A DNA stretch of 46,866 nucleotides from Emmonsiellopsis sp. PD_33 (GCA_032988165.1 JANTQF010000276.1:1-46866); one strand, 5' to 3'. Positions 1 to 13,317 are shown, numbered from the stretch's first letter. Numbers and translations are program-made. Notes: generated by a model from the letters alone, not told the origin.

Positions 1-299
1 TAAAATTTATATATTATTTCAAAATATAATTTATAATTCTTCTTTTTATATTTTTACTTCTAATTAAAGTAGATAATATACTAATAACTTCACTTTACTT
101 AATATTTTTATATATAAAGATATTTATATTATTAAAAAATATAATTTTATATATTATAATATATTCTAATACATTTATAGTACCTAAAATTTCATTGATT
201 ATCAGTCTTAAATACATAAATTACATCTCCCATACATGTCTGGTATTTTATTTTGATGGGGTGTAATCTATTTTGATGGGGTGACATTAAGGATTACAG

Positions 300-1320
300 G
301 CACAAAACACTAAAATTTTATGTTATGAACATTTATCACTATGGACTACTATATTTAGTGCAGTCAGAATATAGAGCATCTTTCAGGTAAAGCATTTTCA
401 GGTTCTTAATCAGCTCTGTAATAGCTGAGTAGTGGTAGATGTATCCTCAGTAAAAGGTGAACACACCATTCTCTCATTTCAAGTTGGCCACATTGGAGGG
501 GAATTTGAGCTTTATAATTACTTTAATTTTATCTTGTGATATTGATAATCCTAGCTGAGACACATAGTATCCTAATAGTACTACTAATTTATACATAAAG
601 TGGTACTTAGAGAGTAACATTGAAATCCCAGAATTCTCCAGCATCTCAAAGAGCTTGCTTAGGTAACCTATATGCTTCTTAACTATTCTCAAGTAAATAA
701 TTATGTCATCAATGTATATAAGGATGAATATTTATAGATATTTGGCCAGGAGACACTTCATTTATCTTTGAAAAAATAGTAGTAAGTGCATAAGGCCTAT
801 TAATGCTACACACAGCTGCTCATACCTATAATGTAGCATGATAAAGGCTTGCTTGTATCAGTCTTCCTTGCATACTAGCTGCTGGAAGAAACCTCTTCTG
901 ATATTCATTAATAAGAATATTATTAAGTCTCTTATATGCTATAAAATATTATCTTGTCATAGCAATGAATAGGCATCATCAACTAATTTCATATTAATTT
1001 ATCTCAGATTAATGACTATCCTAAGCTTTCCATTTCATCAGACCATAAAGGCTGATACTACTATTAGAGATATATTATTAATAAGTACATCCTCAATTCA
1101 TCTATCTACCTTCAATGGGTTCATTATACTATTAAATGCTATACAGTCTTTTAATGACATTCTGTAAGGTACTTATTAAAGGCCTATCATATCATACTCA
1201 TTTTTGAATGTAATAGGTATTTCCACTCTATTATTAAACATACCAAGCTATGGTCAAAAAAGATACTTATATTATAATAGTAGAGTCTATATCTAATTAA
1301 ATGTTTTCTATTCTCATTTC
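300..1320 (-). pseudogene. Reverse transcriptase fragment of Gypsy pol (broken)
   Basis: Translation of the minus strand around 474-900 gives a recognisable but interrupted reverse transcriptase. There is a finger/palm stretch like 'RYEQLCVALIGL' (compare RYGHYEFxVMPFGL), then ILIYIDDIII with the catalytic YIDD at 705-716. The downstream stretch HIGYLSKLFEMLENSGI...LGYYVSQLGLS follows, and then a degraded connection segment (GVFTFY..YIYHYSAI) to about 300. In-frame stops interrupt it at several places (for example near 732, 474 and 444), so it cannot make an active enzyme. The RNase H and integrase that normally follow are not visible at lower coordinates. Confidence 0.8.
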
Positions 1321-2144
1321 TTGCTAATATTTATATTTTTAATGTTAAACTTCAGTTCTAGCTCCAGCACCTAGAAAGGGTTCTTCAGACTCTTTAGATT
1401 CTTATCAGTTTCTTTTGCTAGCAGTGTGGTGGCCTCTGCTTGCTTGTCCAATGGCTGGGCAAGGAGTACTTGTGTGTCAAGGTTGAGACAGGAAGTGTCC
1501 TTTACAATAGAAATAGCATACCCCAGAACTTTTCCTTTGACTATCTTTACTAGTGCTTTCTTAAGGTTTGATACTGATAGGGCTGCCATCTTCTGATCTA
1601 TTATGATATGAAGGGCCTCTATCAGGGAGTAGAATATGACATTCTTAATGAATAGGAGTTTTAAGTACTAGTTTCATCCTTCCATCAAGGGCTTATAAAA
1701 GACTAGTAGGAAAACACCTATTCCTGAGTTAATGATGGCTGTCTGCACTGCTCTTATTGTAACCTTTCTAATGTATATTGACAATTCTGTTTTTTTGTTG
1801 GGGTATTCTCCAACTACTAGCTCAACTACCTGTGCATATGGTAGTCTTGTAGGTTAGTTATTGCATATTGACACATAAACCTTATATTTATATATTAGTA
1901 TTATTTCTCTGCCAGGGAATAGAGCAACATTGTTTGGGGTGAGTATATTATTTGTAATTAATATTGGTGTAGGTAACTCTGCAACTATGTGAAACTATTC
2001 TTGGAGAACTATAGTGAAGCCTTTTTATGTTTTAATAGGTATGGTGAGTGTTGCAAATCCTGGACTCATACTTGTCTTGCCTCTCACTTCTCCTATATGA
2101 ATGGGAGAGGGGTTCTCAGCTAGTAGTATGTTTAGATAAAACTA

Positions 2145-2215
2145 TTTCATAGTGTTCTGTAATATCAGTAAAATGCTCACACCTGTGTCTAAACATACTA
2201 TAAATACACCTTCTA
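2145..2215 (-). pseudogene. Retroviral-type aspartic protease remnant (DTG motif)
   Basis: The minus strand reads EGVFIVCLDTGVSILLILQ across this stretch, with Asp-Thr-Gly encoded at 2181-2189. A hydrophobic strand, then D-T/S-G, then another hydrophobic strand is the active-site signature of retrotransposon proteases. It lies upstream of the reverse transcriptase on the same strand, in the expected order. A stop follows within a few codons, so it is a relic. Confidence 0.6.
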
Positions 2216-5200
2216 TTCTTAGAAACACAGAAACTTTCATGTATGTATATTTTTAAAAGGTAAGGTCTTGGAGTAATTCATCAAAGTAAAGTATAGTATT
2301 AATATGATTAGAGGTAATAATAATATTCATAGAGTTCAGGAGTCTTTCAGATTGTGAGACAACCTTCTAGATAGTAGCTTCATTCTTCAGTTTTCTGAAT
2401 TAGATGTCTCATCTGAATCTAACAGGATCTCTAAGTTCATACCTAGCTGGGCATCTTGAAGTTTTTATTCATTTAAGTCTGAAGCCTTTACTAGGTTTAT
2501 AGTTACTCTATCATCATTTTTATCATAGCACTTTCAGCTCTCCTAAGACTTACTCCTATCATTTAGCTTGCTATTCTTACCATCTTTTTTCTCAAATTTT
2601 AAATTCTTGATAGCATAGTTATTTTTCTTATTATTCCTCTTTTAGTTGTCTTTCTCATTTCATCTTCTCCATAACTGGTAATATCCTTATCAATTATCCT
2701 AATTATAGAGGTGATTATAGTTAGATTAATTATTTTACTCATAATGTCCTCTTCTATCATCATCCTCATTATTATAACATTTTCTATTGTTCTGATTTAA
2801 TTCCTTTCTCCTGTAGTCTCACCTATTCTCCTGTTGTCTCCACATCTTATGGGTAGACAGTTCAGTCTTCTTGAGTCAGCTGCAAAACTCCTCTATAGTT
2901 TCATCATTGCAGACTGAGCAAGCATATAATAATCAATAATTAAGGCCTTCCTACAGATAGTGGATCACAGACATATTATTATATATATTTATCATATAGA
3001 GTAAGTTTAGCTTCTGCAAAATGTAGGATAATAGTAATAGATTCTTATTGTTAAAATAGAATTTAAGGGCCATTACCTTCTCCCATGCCTTAAACACAGA
3101 TAATTTATATTCATATTAGAGCTTATAAAGCCAGGTATCAATACTGATGTTCATGCCCCTTCTCAACTCTGGGCTCAGAGCTATGTGCCATTATCTTACC
3201 TCACCTTCCAGGTATAGAGGGAGGAGATAAAGGATGGCCTTGTCTCCTCAAGTTTCAGCTATAAATTCAATCCAGTTAATGAAGAATATTACATTAGTTT
3301 CCTCAGGATTGAACTTCATTATATCAACTGAGTAAAGTTAGAGTATATTTACTTCCACCTTTAGTTCCATTAGGATATTGAGTTATTAGGTGGTGTGGTT
3401 ATAATCTCTAAAGTAAGATAGATTACATTGATTGCACTCTTTAAGGTGAGGTAGATTACATCAGTCATACTTCTCAATTTATTTGTGTTGATTGTGCTCC
3501 TCAATTCATTCATGCAGATAGTCAGCTCCCTAAAGGTAGTTAGCTCCCCAATTAGGGCATTCTCATTCCCCATAGGGGGGCTGTTCATGTTCATGAGAAT
3601 AGCCTGGCCAGTAATTAAGGTATTTGTATTCCTAATGACTAGTTATCTGCCTGAATCAGTTATCTTCATATCTTATTCTAATCTGATAAATGATTAGTAA
3701 CTATCTGTTTGCTGAATATCTTGGCTCATACTGCTCAGTCTTAGAGGAGTACTATTAGTTTCCTCCTCTAGGTTGAATAGGAGGCCTCAAGTGTTATGTA
3801 GCCCAGGGCATTGCCTGTGCATTCACTCTGGTAGCTGGGGTTTGAACTGCCCTCTCTACTCTTATCATTGAGGCTTAGGATGTTAAGTAGTAGAGGGGCT
3901 CTCTAATTGAAGCACTTTTATAGAATCCTTCTAAATCATATATATCTCATAGATTCTATTCTCTAAGCTTATCAAGTAGTAACATTGCTTCATTTAGCCC
4001 TTCTTCCTGTAGATCCTCCAGTCTCTCTCTCAGGTTTGAGTACTGTGGCTATTTCTCTTTGTTAAGTCAGATCTTTTTAAGGGGGAGCCATACTTCTTCA
4101 ATCAGGACTGATCCTTGTCTAGTAGTTGGTCCACATTGGAAGGGGATAAGCACTATTTAATTGAAGCTCTATAGTAGATTATCAAAATCATTGAAAATAG
4201 TTTCCTGAAATTTGACTGATGCAGCTTTAATGATTGAAGGGCTCATAATTACAACTACATTTTGAGCTCTCAGAATGTCCTTTACTTCAATTAAGTGAGT
4301 TATGTTCTTAAAATAGGGTTTATTACATTATTTGTAGGTGTCATAGATTATAACCATACATTTCTAATATAATGTTATAGTGATCTTCTCCAGATCCATT
4401 GGTTTTCTTAACTGGATGTACTCCCTCATCTGGGGGTTTACTAACCTTTATATGGGAGATTCAGGGTCTTCAGGTCTTTCTACCATAGGTGAGCTGAGTA
4501 GGTTCCTTGAAGGTGATCCTTCCTCCACAGCTACTAGTCCTACTATCTAGTATGATGATGGGAGTTTTGTTCTTCTGTCCAATCTCATCTAGTTGTGGGA
4601 GTAGTTGTATAAAACAAGGGTGTCAGTGGAAGTCACAAATTGTCTTGTAAATAAATGATGTTGGATTGCACAGTTGCTGGTTGAGTGGCATTGCTGTTTG
4701 CTGTCTGAGTAGAGATAGTAGGTATCATTATCACATAGAAAAGCTGTAGATACTCTGCTTATGCAGTGTGGCATTTAATAGAAGCTTGTGTTCATTAATT
4801 TCTGGGTTTGAGATTCTTAATCAGGAGTGGGCAGCATTGACAGCTCTCAGTGAGTAGTCTTGCATCTAGCTAGCTGTTCAGCCCTGGTTGGCAGGTTGGT
4901 AGCTAGGCTCTCTCTTAGCAGATCTCTTAGTGAGCTCAACTTTAGAGGAGACTTAGATTAATTGACATGCTACTATATGTGGTAGCCAGGCACTAATAGT
5001 GACATAAAGGTAGAATAGTAGAATGATGATTCTTCTCCTCCTCCCTTTGAGAGGAGAAGATGGCTAGCTATGCTATATATAGTTATAGTGGAAGGTATGA
5101 AGGTATGCTCACTGTAAATATAGTATATTTAAAGCCCTGATATTTCTTATTCAGTGTCTAGAAAAGTTCATCTTTTTCCATTTCAATTAGATGGCTATCT

Positions 5201-5587
5201 AACTGAGAAAGCTTCTACTGATTTTCACCTGATATTTCTAGTTCTAGAGAATTAGAGAGGAAGATAAATAAATTAATGATTTAAGTTCTGATTTATAATA
5301 GCTCTTCTATCTCCTTATCATAAAGAAAATCCTCATTGCCATCATCACTGATATTACTATTATTACTGGTGCTGCTGACATTGTCATGTTCATATAGATC
5401 ATATTAGGGAGAGGCCTGGCTGTTAAAGATGTCTTTATTATCAAGAAAAGTAGTTAAATTGAACTGTAAAGGGCATTCTATAGTAGAGAGCTAACTATCC
5501 ATTGTGGTATTATATTCATTAAAAAGATGTTTAAAAAGATGAATGAATTTGATTTTTACTAATCTTAACAAGTAATGAAGCTCTCCT

Positions 5588-5770
5588 TTAATAGCTACAG
5601 CTATGATGACTAATAACCACTGTGTTGGTGGTTAATGGGGGGGGGTGTAGAAAAAAGGGGGGGGGGGTTGATGCAGGTGCTTGCACCTGAGTGCAGGGTT
5701 GAGGTGGTAGTGAGGCAGGTTGGGCTGTAGTGAGGTGGAGTTGAGCAGAGATGATGCATTGGGCAACCAT
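5588..5770 (-). pseudogene. Possible gag N-terminus of the retrotransposon remnant
   Basis: A 60-codon reading frame starts at an ATG at 5770 and encodes a Gln/Pro/Ala-rich segment with a poly-proline run. The run comes from the poly-G tracts at 5638-5669. Its place just inside the right edge of the AT-rich block, upstream of the protease and reverse transcriptase, fits the start of gag. I see no capsid or zinc-knuckle signature that would prove it. It could equally be a chance frame in a G-rich spacer. Confidence 0.3.
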
Positions 5771-5875
5771 TTTGATGCTAATAAATTACTATGTAACCCT
5801 GTGTTTATACTATACTTTTTTCAACTTAGTTGTTTTTTAATCCTGGTCATTAGTGAAGTTATCCTGGTCATTATC

Positions 5876-8684
5876 AATCACTGATAAAATAAGCTGTGCG
5901 ACACAAAAATGACAAATAAACCGTCTTCTCTCGTGTTGGGTTGGGTGTCTTTGATGTTACCCTGCGAAAATGCCCACGCTGAAATGTTGCAGCCGCATCC
6001 GCATCCGCATCCGCAGATGACAGATCCTGCGATGCACAATTGGGAGGTAATGAGCTGCATTTATATCCCGATGCTTGCATGTAAGTGTGGCTCACGGTTT
6101 GATATAATTACTCCCGTAGTTTCGTGTATGTTTTGGGAAACACACCTCCTTTGTCCTGTGCTCTCCGCCGCGTACGAGTCGTACTTTTGCATAGGACAGT
6201 TGGATATGAACTAGCTTGCTTGGGGGGAGACAATGGGATAGAAAATCGGTAGGTGAAGTTTAACAATCATTGAAGTAGGGGGGCGGGGGATCCGTTGGAG
6301 ATAAGGTCACATATTGGATTGACGGCGGGTAAAGTATTTTTCAGCATCAGCCCGCCCGGACTCGAAGCATTCGCCGGCACGACAGTGTTCCTGCACGGTT
6401 TCTTGTCAAAAATCCTCGGTGGAATAACACGGCAATGATGGTTGCTCCCAGGATAAGGTTGCTTGAATATCCACTTCGATGACATCCGGCAATCGTTGGA
6501 TAGCACGATCGGATACAATATAACAAAGCCGATAAATCTACCCAGCAGATAGGTAGGGTGGTCCAATAACCGCAGGTAGTATTAGGATATAGACCAACAG
6601 TCTGAGGAGAGTCTTTGACACAATGCGGTCCCAACAGCAGCATCCGTACCACCCGCTACCTATTTGTCATGATTTCCAATGCCATTTTTTCCTGTACTCA
6701 GCTCTTTCCCAACGTTATAGAATATACCATAGGCCTAGTTTCCTGCATTTCTGCTATGCGAGATGCTGCAAAAGATCACACATCGTGGTAGATGGTAGGA
6801 CGAGCAGTTTTGCGTGGTATCAAGAGATACATGCAGGGACGTAGGGTCCTTCTTCGATCCCTCCAAAGGTGTCCGGCAGGGGAAAAAAAGGCTTCTGTCA
6901 TTCCCAAACGGAGCTGGCCAGAAGAGAAAGCCGTACAACTGACGGCACTGCATTGTAAACAGGGGCAATAGCCGGTTCACACGAGGAGCAGCCGTCATCC
7001 TCGTTCAGGAACAAAGCTTCCCACAACCAGGCCGGGGTCTGAACACGAGGTAGCATCAGTGATAGGTATATCTGGGTGTACCCGATGTAACATGAACTCA
7101 AGTTGAAGATTCATCACAGTCGGATGAAGAAAGGAAACAAAACCTTCTCGCGCTTCCCTGCCAAGCCTTCCGGCGCTAAAACAGAGAGTGTGCTATATTT
7201 AGGTTCCCCCGCCTATTATTAGCTCAAAGGCCATTAAGCACCACGCTAAATCTGCGCGCTACCAAACTTCCTGAAGACCGGCCTGATAATGATCTGATAT
7301 GCGCTTTCGACGCGCCGGGCGGTTAAGGGACTGCTGTTCAATTAGCCAGTTTATAGGGGAGAAAAATAGACGAGGCTCTGCTTCTATTTTTGCATCTATA
7401 CGGAGAAGCGCGCCAGTTTCAAAGCAGCGTGGTGAGTTAAACTAACTGCTGCCAGTTACCCATGTGCCCGCTCACACTTGCACTAGTTACAGCCCGTGCG
7501 ACCTCTAGGAAACTCGTTCGTTTGCTCCGAAACACACATGGTTGCTGAAGTGACAGCCGCACATGCCACATAGCCTATAGATTGAGAAAGTTGTCGAATC
7601 CGAAAAATCACGGACGCTAACCCCCCACACCCCCTGGCCCTCTGCACTTAAAGTTATGACTTATGCAGCAACTGAAGATAACTAAACATAGCAACCGAAG
7701 CACTTATCTTGGAGACGGGATCTATAGGAGATGTAACTTGCTTGTGTTTGGTGCTCGCTTGGATGTTTCTGCAGGCACCACCCTACTACTACTTTATAAC
7801 ATAGCCTCGATGTTAGCAACGCACGGGTGGAATAAACCGGCCCCTGTCATATTAGAGGGGAGCGGGGGGTGATTGTTTCGAGGCCCACCTGGCAGCAGTT
7901 ACAGGGATTGGACCCTGAGGTAGTTAATTGCGAGTAATCGAACATTGTGTATTGTATTGTGATGATGTCAAGGTATCTAGACTGGGCTGGGTATAGGTAG
8001 TATAGTACACAACATATTCGGGTGCTTGATACCCTCCGAGTCAAATGAAACTTTAAAAGAAAAATGTGCTCGTATGCCGTCTAATCTTAGCGTCGTATGC
8101 CATCATGCAAGTAGAGAAATAGGAGAAATAGGAGAATTAGGAGAAGAAGATAATAATTCTAGAAATTTCGGAAGAAAAGGGATATCGTGGTGCAGTAGTA
8201 GCCAATGAGCTGGACTTAGATCAAGGTAGATAAAGAATAAACAGCCCCGGGAATTGGCTCGCAAGTATGGTTACCCGTCGATGCAAATGCTTATGAGAAA
8301 ATAATGCAAGAACAAAACATGAAAATGCAAGTTTACGCCACCATCTAATGCAGCGATACGTAGTAGAAAATGCAGTATTAAGATGAAATCGTGACAGCAA
8401 AAGACCCCGTTGACGGTATCATGCAAAACAGAGAATAAGATGTAGAAAGAGGAGATATCTATAATAGAATTAAACGAAGACAGCAAGCTAAAAGAAAACG
8501 AACCATTAGAAATTAAATATGGAAGGATATATTATAACATAGAAGGAATATGAGAGAAAAGAAAAAGAAATATTAAAATGTAGAAATAGAAAGAAATATT
8601 GAGATATTCCCAAATGGACAAATACTCCAGCCAACAGAGATGAAAAAAAGTGTGAGCCACTGGGTTAGCTCTCATGAGGTGTGG
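5876..8684. other. Gene-free stretch next to the transposon
   Basis: Base composition returns to normal here, but no reading frame has a recognisable domain, sustained codon bias or convincing splice pattern. The longest minus-strand frames (6267-6652 and 6735-7101) are short and mutually broken. They could be relics of a dead gene, but I could not identify them. There is a small (GCATCC)n repeat at 5993-6015 and a purine-rich imperfect repeat at about 8110-8150. Confidence 0.5.
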
Positions 8685-11600
8685 TTAAAATTGCCATAGC
8701 TTCCCGTCGTTTGGGTTAGATGACTCGCCCAGACGCTGTAGGACTCTTTCGCCTTCGTTTAAGAGCCCACCCATGCGGTCCGGTTGTAGCCACCTGAAGC
8801 GGATGTACTCGAGTAATCCGTTGGTATCGCGTCTGATGTGGGGAGGTATGGAGCTGCGGGAGATTTGAGACCATGACGGTGCTAGCGATATCATGTTGGA
8901 TATGTATGTTCTCGGAGAGGAAGACAAGGGAAGCTGGGGATCGTCGGCGAGGGTGGTATCGATACCATATGCCCAACATATAAGAGTGCATATATATAAT
9001 GCCCAATTTGCATGCAGTGAGGTGACTGGTTCAGCTCGCGTTGGTTGTGGAAGCGTTTGCGAGCTTCCTGCAAAGTAGGCCAGCCCATCAACTGGTTCCT
9101 GCGAACATGGATTCTCTAGGATTGTTGAACTTCCCGCGGTGGAAGTGCCAAATGAAGTAAGCAACTCTCCTTGGGTTCCACAATCCTTTCCTTCGATGAA
9201 AAGAGCCAATCCCAAGTCCAGGTTTGGGTCGGTTAGCACGGAAGTATCCCCCAGCTCTGGATGTCCGACTGCGTATTCCAAAACTCGCACTGCATGCCAA
9301 ACTGCCTTTTTCAATTCTTCTGTGTCAGATACCCATGCACGCAGCTTCTTCTTGGCCTGTTCGAATTCTGCCTGTTCGACGATTTTGCGATTAAATAACC
9401 AAGATTCTCCAGAAACGGTCAGAAGAGCTTTCAAGGGTGTACGAAACGCAGCTAGAAGGGCATGGTATGAAAAAAATGCATGCTTAGATCTAACCGTAGT
9501 GGTATCAGGCTGGATCGCTTGCTCGGGCCCATATGTTGCTTCTTCGTGTTGCATTTTCTGGATAAATGGCTCCAGCTCATTCTCCAGGTCCAATGATCTC
9601 AGATTTGTGAGCATTGAATAGGAGAGAATAAGATTGGATCGGAATGGATCAAGCGCCAATGTGTTCCCATTCTGGCGTATAATATGGTCTGTAGCGGAGG
9701 AAAGGGTTAGTGACCCGTATGCTTTAGCATGCCTGGTCCACTCTTCCGCCCCCCGGCATTCCCATAACTCCGTTTGACAAGGGAATGGTAAGTCGATCGT
9801 TTCCGCGTTTCGGCCGTTTAATCCATTAAATCTAAGACTCGGTTGCAGTAAAACTAGGGGCTGCTGGAACATTGTTGATTGCTGCACATCGAGAAGAAAA
9901 GCAGCTTGTAATACTCTTCGTCTAGTTTCGTTTTCCACCCAGAAGTTATATGCTTCTCTCAAGGCTTCCCGTGGGGGGTTTTTTGAAAGTGTATTGAAAA
10001 TCGCAAGTGGGTTCCTTGCTTTCAAATGACGATCTTGTACGAGCTAGTATCAAAGATGTTAGCTAAATTGTGAACGTCGGACCGATATATTGCTTCGACT
10101 CACAGTTCCATATAGGCGCCTAAACTGCGGGGATATTGTAACATCGGCTCTCCTCGACCGGTATTTTGATAGGTATTCCAGGAGAAATACGGCTTGAATA
10201 TCAGAAACTCGAGAACGATTTGTAATTGGGCTCCTCTGTGATAATACTTTAGTAATGCAAATATATATAATGCAGAGATAGAGTTACCTTTGAGAGGATA
10301 TTAAGACAGGCTTCTAAAAGGGCTAAAGAGTACTCTTTTGCGTGGGGGCGTGTGTCATACTGCGATCCTATTGCTAGCATGGCATACCACATTAAGGGAC
10401 TAGGTTTCGTAGAGAAAAAAGTTGGACGATGGACGATGGGGAAGATGGGGTGAAAATGCTTCCAGTAACAGTCGAAGCAATCTTGCAGCTTGTCGGGTTC
10501 GATTATTTCCAGACCGTCATCTCCTGCAACGACTCCGGGGGTAGAAGTAAGTTCTCGCCGCACTGTAACCCACTCATCTCCGTCCAATCTGGTGAAGGGT
10601 ATTGATATGGGTACGGCTATGGAAGAGTTAACAATGACACTCCATTGTCGACACCGGTGGGAAGGTTCACCTACTGTTTGAAGGATATCACCTTCAAGTG
10701 GGATAGGTAACATCTGGCTTGATGAGTGTGTTCCAGCCTCAATAGCATTCCAGTCAGAAATTGAACTGGTCAACGGGAGGGACGATTCGTTGGGTTGTGA
10801 ACTCAAGAAGAATTCTGGATACGACTGATCCAAAATAGGTGTGTGAGTCGAGATATGAAATGGATTGTAGTCAGAGGCTGGGGATCGAACACTGTCTGGC
10901 GAAGAATAGAGCATCGAATCATCACTATTGGAGTGCGGCAACTCAAGAAAGGCGTTATGTCTCCTGTCAGTGTCAGGATACATGGCGTACCCGTTTCCGA
11001 ATTGATGGTGTGAATTTGTTTGTATGAGCGAGCCAATCGATATAGGGCTGGGCTGGTGAGAAACTGTAGGAACCGATGCGGGACGAGGGTTCATAGAAAT
11101 AGGCGACATCAAACTAGGAGTTTCTGAAGCTGCTGATATCGGGCTCGAGATAACGTGGTTGTGGGAACGTTGACGATTGTTGCCCGTTTGCACATTAGGG
11201 TCCTCACCACTGTGACTATGTTTGTTAGCTGAAGATATAATGGCGGAAAAGATCTTTTCAAGCCAACGTACTGTCTTTGCATATGGCGGGCATGTAAATC
11301 TGGACGTTTGAACTCCTTACCACAACCATCTACCGAACATCGAACAGTCCGGCCAGCGTTATGGTTCGCTTCATGTCGCCTAAGAGATCATTAGTATTTG
11401 TACATATATGTGTGTGATAGCATCAGGGCTATTGGCTTACCGCATATGTTCGGCTCTGGTGTAAATCTAAAGGTAAGATTAGAGGAGGGCAATTAAGAAG
11501 CAACAACTTGTAGATATCCACACATACCTTATCGCAACCAGGATGATTACAGGCGTGCACTCGTTTTCCTTTCTTTGCCTTACTCACTCGATGCGTTGTG

Positions 11601-11860
11601 GGAGTGAACGTTATCGGGCCTGTATCAGATACAGATCTCTGATGTCGCGGGTTGAAACTCATATTGACTTGACCGGGTGAAGCAGAACCACGTCTCAATA
11701 GCGGGGAACTTGGCAGTTCGGGGGAACTTTGATAGCTCGTGGTATGTGGTAGAGAGTGTCTACTTATATGTGTGCCTGCGGAAGCTGTGTTAAGGAAGTG
11801 TATCCGGGATTGGGAAGATGCCAGCCGATCCCCGCGTTGCGCAGTTGACGCCCTGGGCAT
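8685..11860 (-). CDS. Transcription factor: two C2H2 fingers plus fungal-specific TF domain
   Basis: Six exons are deduced: 11860-11528, 11466-11441 (26 nt), 11379-11272, 11215-10288, 10235-10104 and 10043-8685, giving 961 aa. The start at 11860 is the first ATG of the frame and has a good AAA-ATG context. Tandem fingers are rebuilt across the first three exons: C104-x4-C109-x12-H122-x3-H126 and C134-x4-C139-x12-H152-x3-H156. A Ser/Pro-rich linker follows. From about residue 400 the C-terminal half looks like the fungal-specific transcription factor regulatory domain (CFDCYWKHFHPIFPIVHRPT motif, then SDIQAVFLLEYLSKY in exon 5). By family it should be a nuclear DNA-binding regulator. No Zn2Cys6 cluster is visible, so it is a C2H2/fungal_trans combination. 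Target genes cannot be inferred. Fingers and exon joins are firm; the C-terminal domain name is from family knowledge. Confidence 0.87.
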
Positions 11861-13317
11861 TTTGGTTTTGATGTGCGTATGAAGCAGGATGATAAAGAAC
11901 CGTGCAGATGTCTCAGAATTGAAGTCAGATAGACTGAGGCTAATTCCGAGAACAGATTGAAGAAACCGTGTGCTGTACACACAATTGGGTCATTGATAAT
12001 ACAGATTGGGGTTCAGCAAAGTTGGGGGTTAGGGCGATGTGCTGGGTATATATGAGGGGCGGAAAGGGGAAAAAATAGAAATAAAATAGAGCACGCTAGC
12101 GTCATTGACAAGGGTCTGAAGATCCGACCTTGCAATTGCTTATTAGGAAAATATGCAGGTGATCGTGGAGGAACGAGAAGGCGAAGATATATAGAAAGCG
12201 GCTGGCCAGGAACCGGTTCTGGTGTGGAGGGGTGATTGGCGACATTGATGCAGGAACTAAACAGAGGGGTGTGGACTCGAACCAAGCCGTCAGGGCCAAC
12301 CCTGGGTCCCGGGCTAGCTGCAAGAGGTTCAAGGCCGGAACCCTAATTGGAAACCACACTACATAACGCGGGTAAAAATGGAGGACAATTGCGGCTGAGG
12401 CGTTGACAGGCCAAACCGCTTCGAGGGGTGACCAGAGTCGGTACCTGCACCAATGATCGGACCGAGCAGTCCCAGCACCACCGCGCCCGCACACCCATGG
12501 ATGGGGCATGGGAAAAGCTGAAACGGTAGGGGTGCTGCGACAAATTAGCGGCTTTCCCTCAGAATTGCCAGGAGTTGATTGGATGCCACCAACAAACCGC
12601 CCATGCATTGGACAGGAACGGCATATTCACCCGAACTAAAAAAAAATGGCGCCGGGCCCCATAGGGCGGCTGTTGCTATTATTATGATCCTTGTCATCTG
12701 TATCCAGCAAGGCTTGCAGCCACGAACCAGGCCTAGCAGAGCATGTTATTGGTGACTCCAACATTAGCTGCAGACGGGAAAACCCACCATGAATTAAGCT
12801 GCAGTGCCAAGACTAAACGTCCCCTCCACATCCATGAAACATGGATGTCAGGCCCTCCTTGGTCTTCCGGCCATTTGTCACAGTTTGTTATCCCGGACCA
12901 TGGATCTTTCCATGTTATGCAGAGTACTGCATACTTGGAACTATATTGGTAGCTCTCGCGGAAAGCATTGTTGCAGCCGTTAAAGGCCAGGATCTTGAAA
13001 CAGAAAGGCCACTCGGGTGTCTGTTGTTCAGCGTTGCTCGAGTTTCGTCAAGTTGGCTTCAACTCTCGTCTCCGTCCGAGGGCTGGGCTTGAACACCATC
13101 GTTTGGGAAGGACCCCGCTCCGACCTCAAGGGCTAGGTGGACTGTACCTCCGGCGTATATTTCTTGATGCGGTATTATTCATAGCGGTTCTTCAGGTTTT
13201 CGTCAGGCAGTGCGGGTGACAAAGACGCGACGTGAAGATGAGGATGCTGCTATATTGGGAAACAAAAAAACAAAGAGCGTGGTTGGTTGGAAAAAGGTTC
13301 GGCTCCAGATGTGCTCC

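Larger units (their letters stand above)
1..5875 (-). mobile_element. RIP-degraded Ty3/Gypsy-type LTR retrotransposon remnant
   Basis: This is AT-rich sequence with stops in every frame, unlike the balanced DNA that starts near 5876. Read on the minus strand it keeps the Ty3/Gypsy order. A possible gag start lies near 5770, a protease DTG at 2181-2189, and a reverse transcriptase with a YIDD box at 705-716, followed by the connection region to about 300. The protease-to-YIDD distance of about 490 codons leaves no room for an integrase between them, which argues for Gypsy and against Copia. RNase H, integrase and flanking LTRs were not found. Many stops stand where Trp or Gln is expected, which fits C-to-T RIP mutation. 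The exact right end is uncertain. It lies close to a 13-bp direct repeat (5840-5852 and 5861-5873). Confidence 0.8.

Noticed and set aside
6267..7101. Overlapping minus-strand frames suggesting a decayed gene
   Set aside because: The frames are short, do not join with plausible splice sites and match no family I recognise.
9139..9621. 160-codon plus-strand frame
   Set aside because: Antisense shadow of the C-terminal exon of the C2H2 transcription factor.
12272..12284. GGACTCGAACC, the reverse complement of a tRNA T-loop
   Set aside because: The flanking five-base stem does not pair on the minus strand and no cloverleaf forms.
12102..12608. 168-codon minus-strand frame upstream of the C2H2 factor
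   Set aside because: No domain, poor codon bias and position in the promoter region; probably a chance frame in GC-rich DNA.
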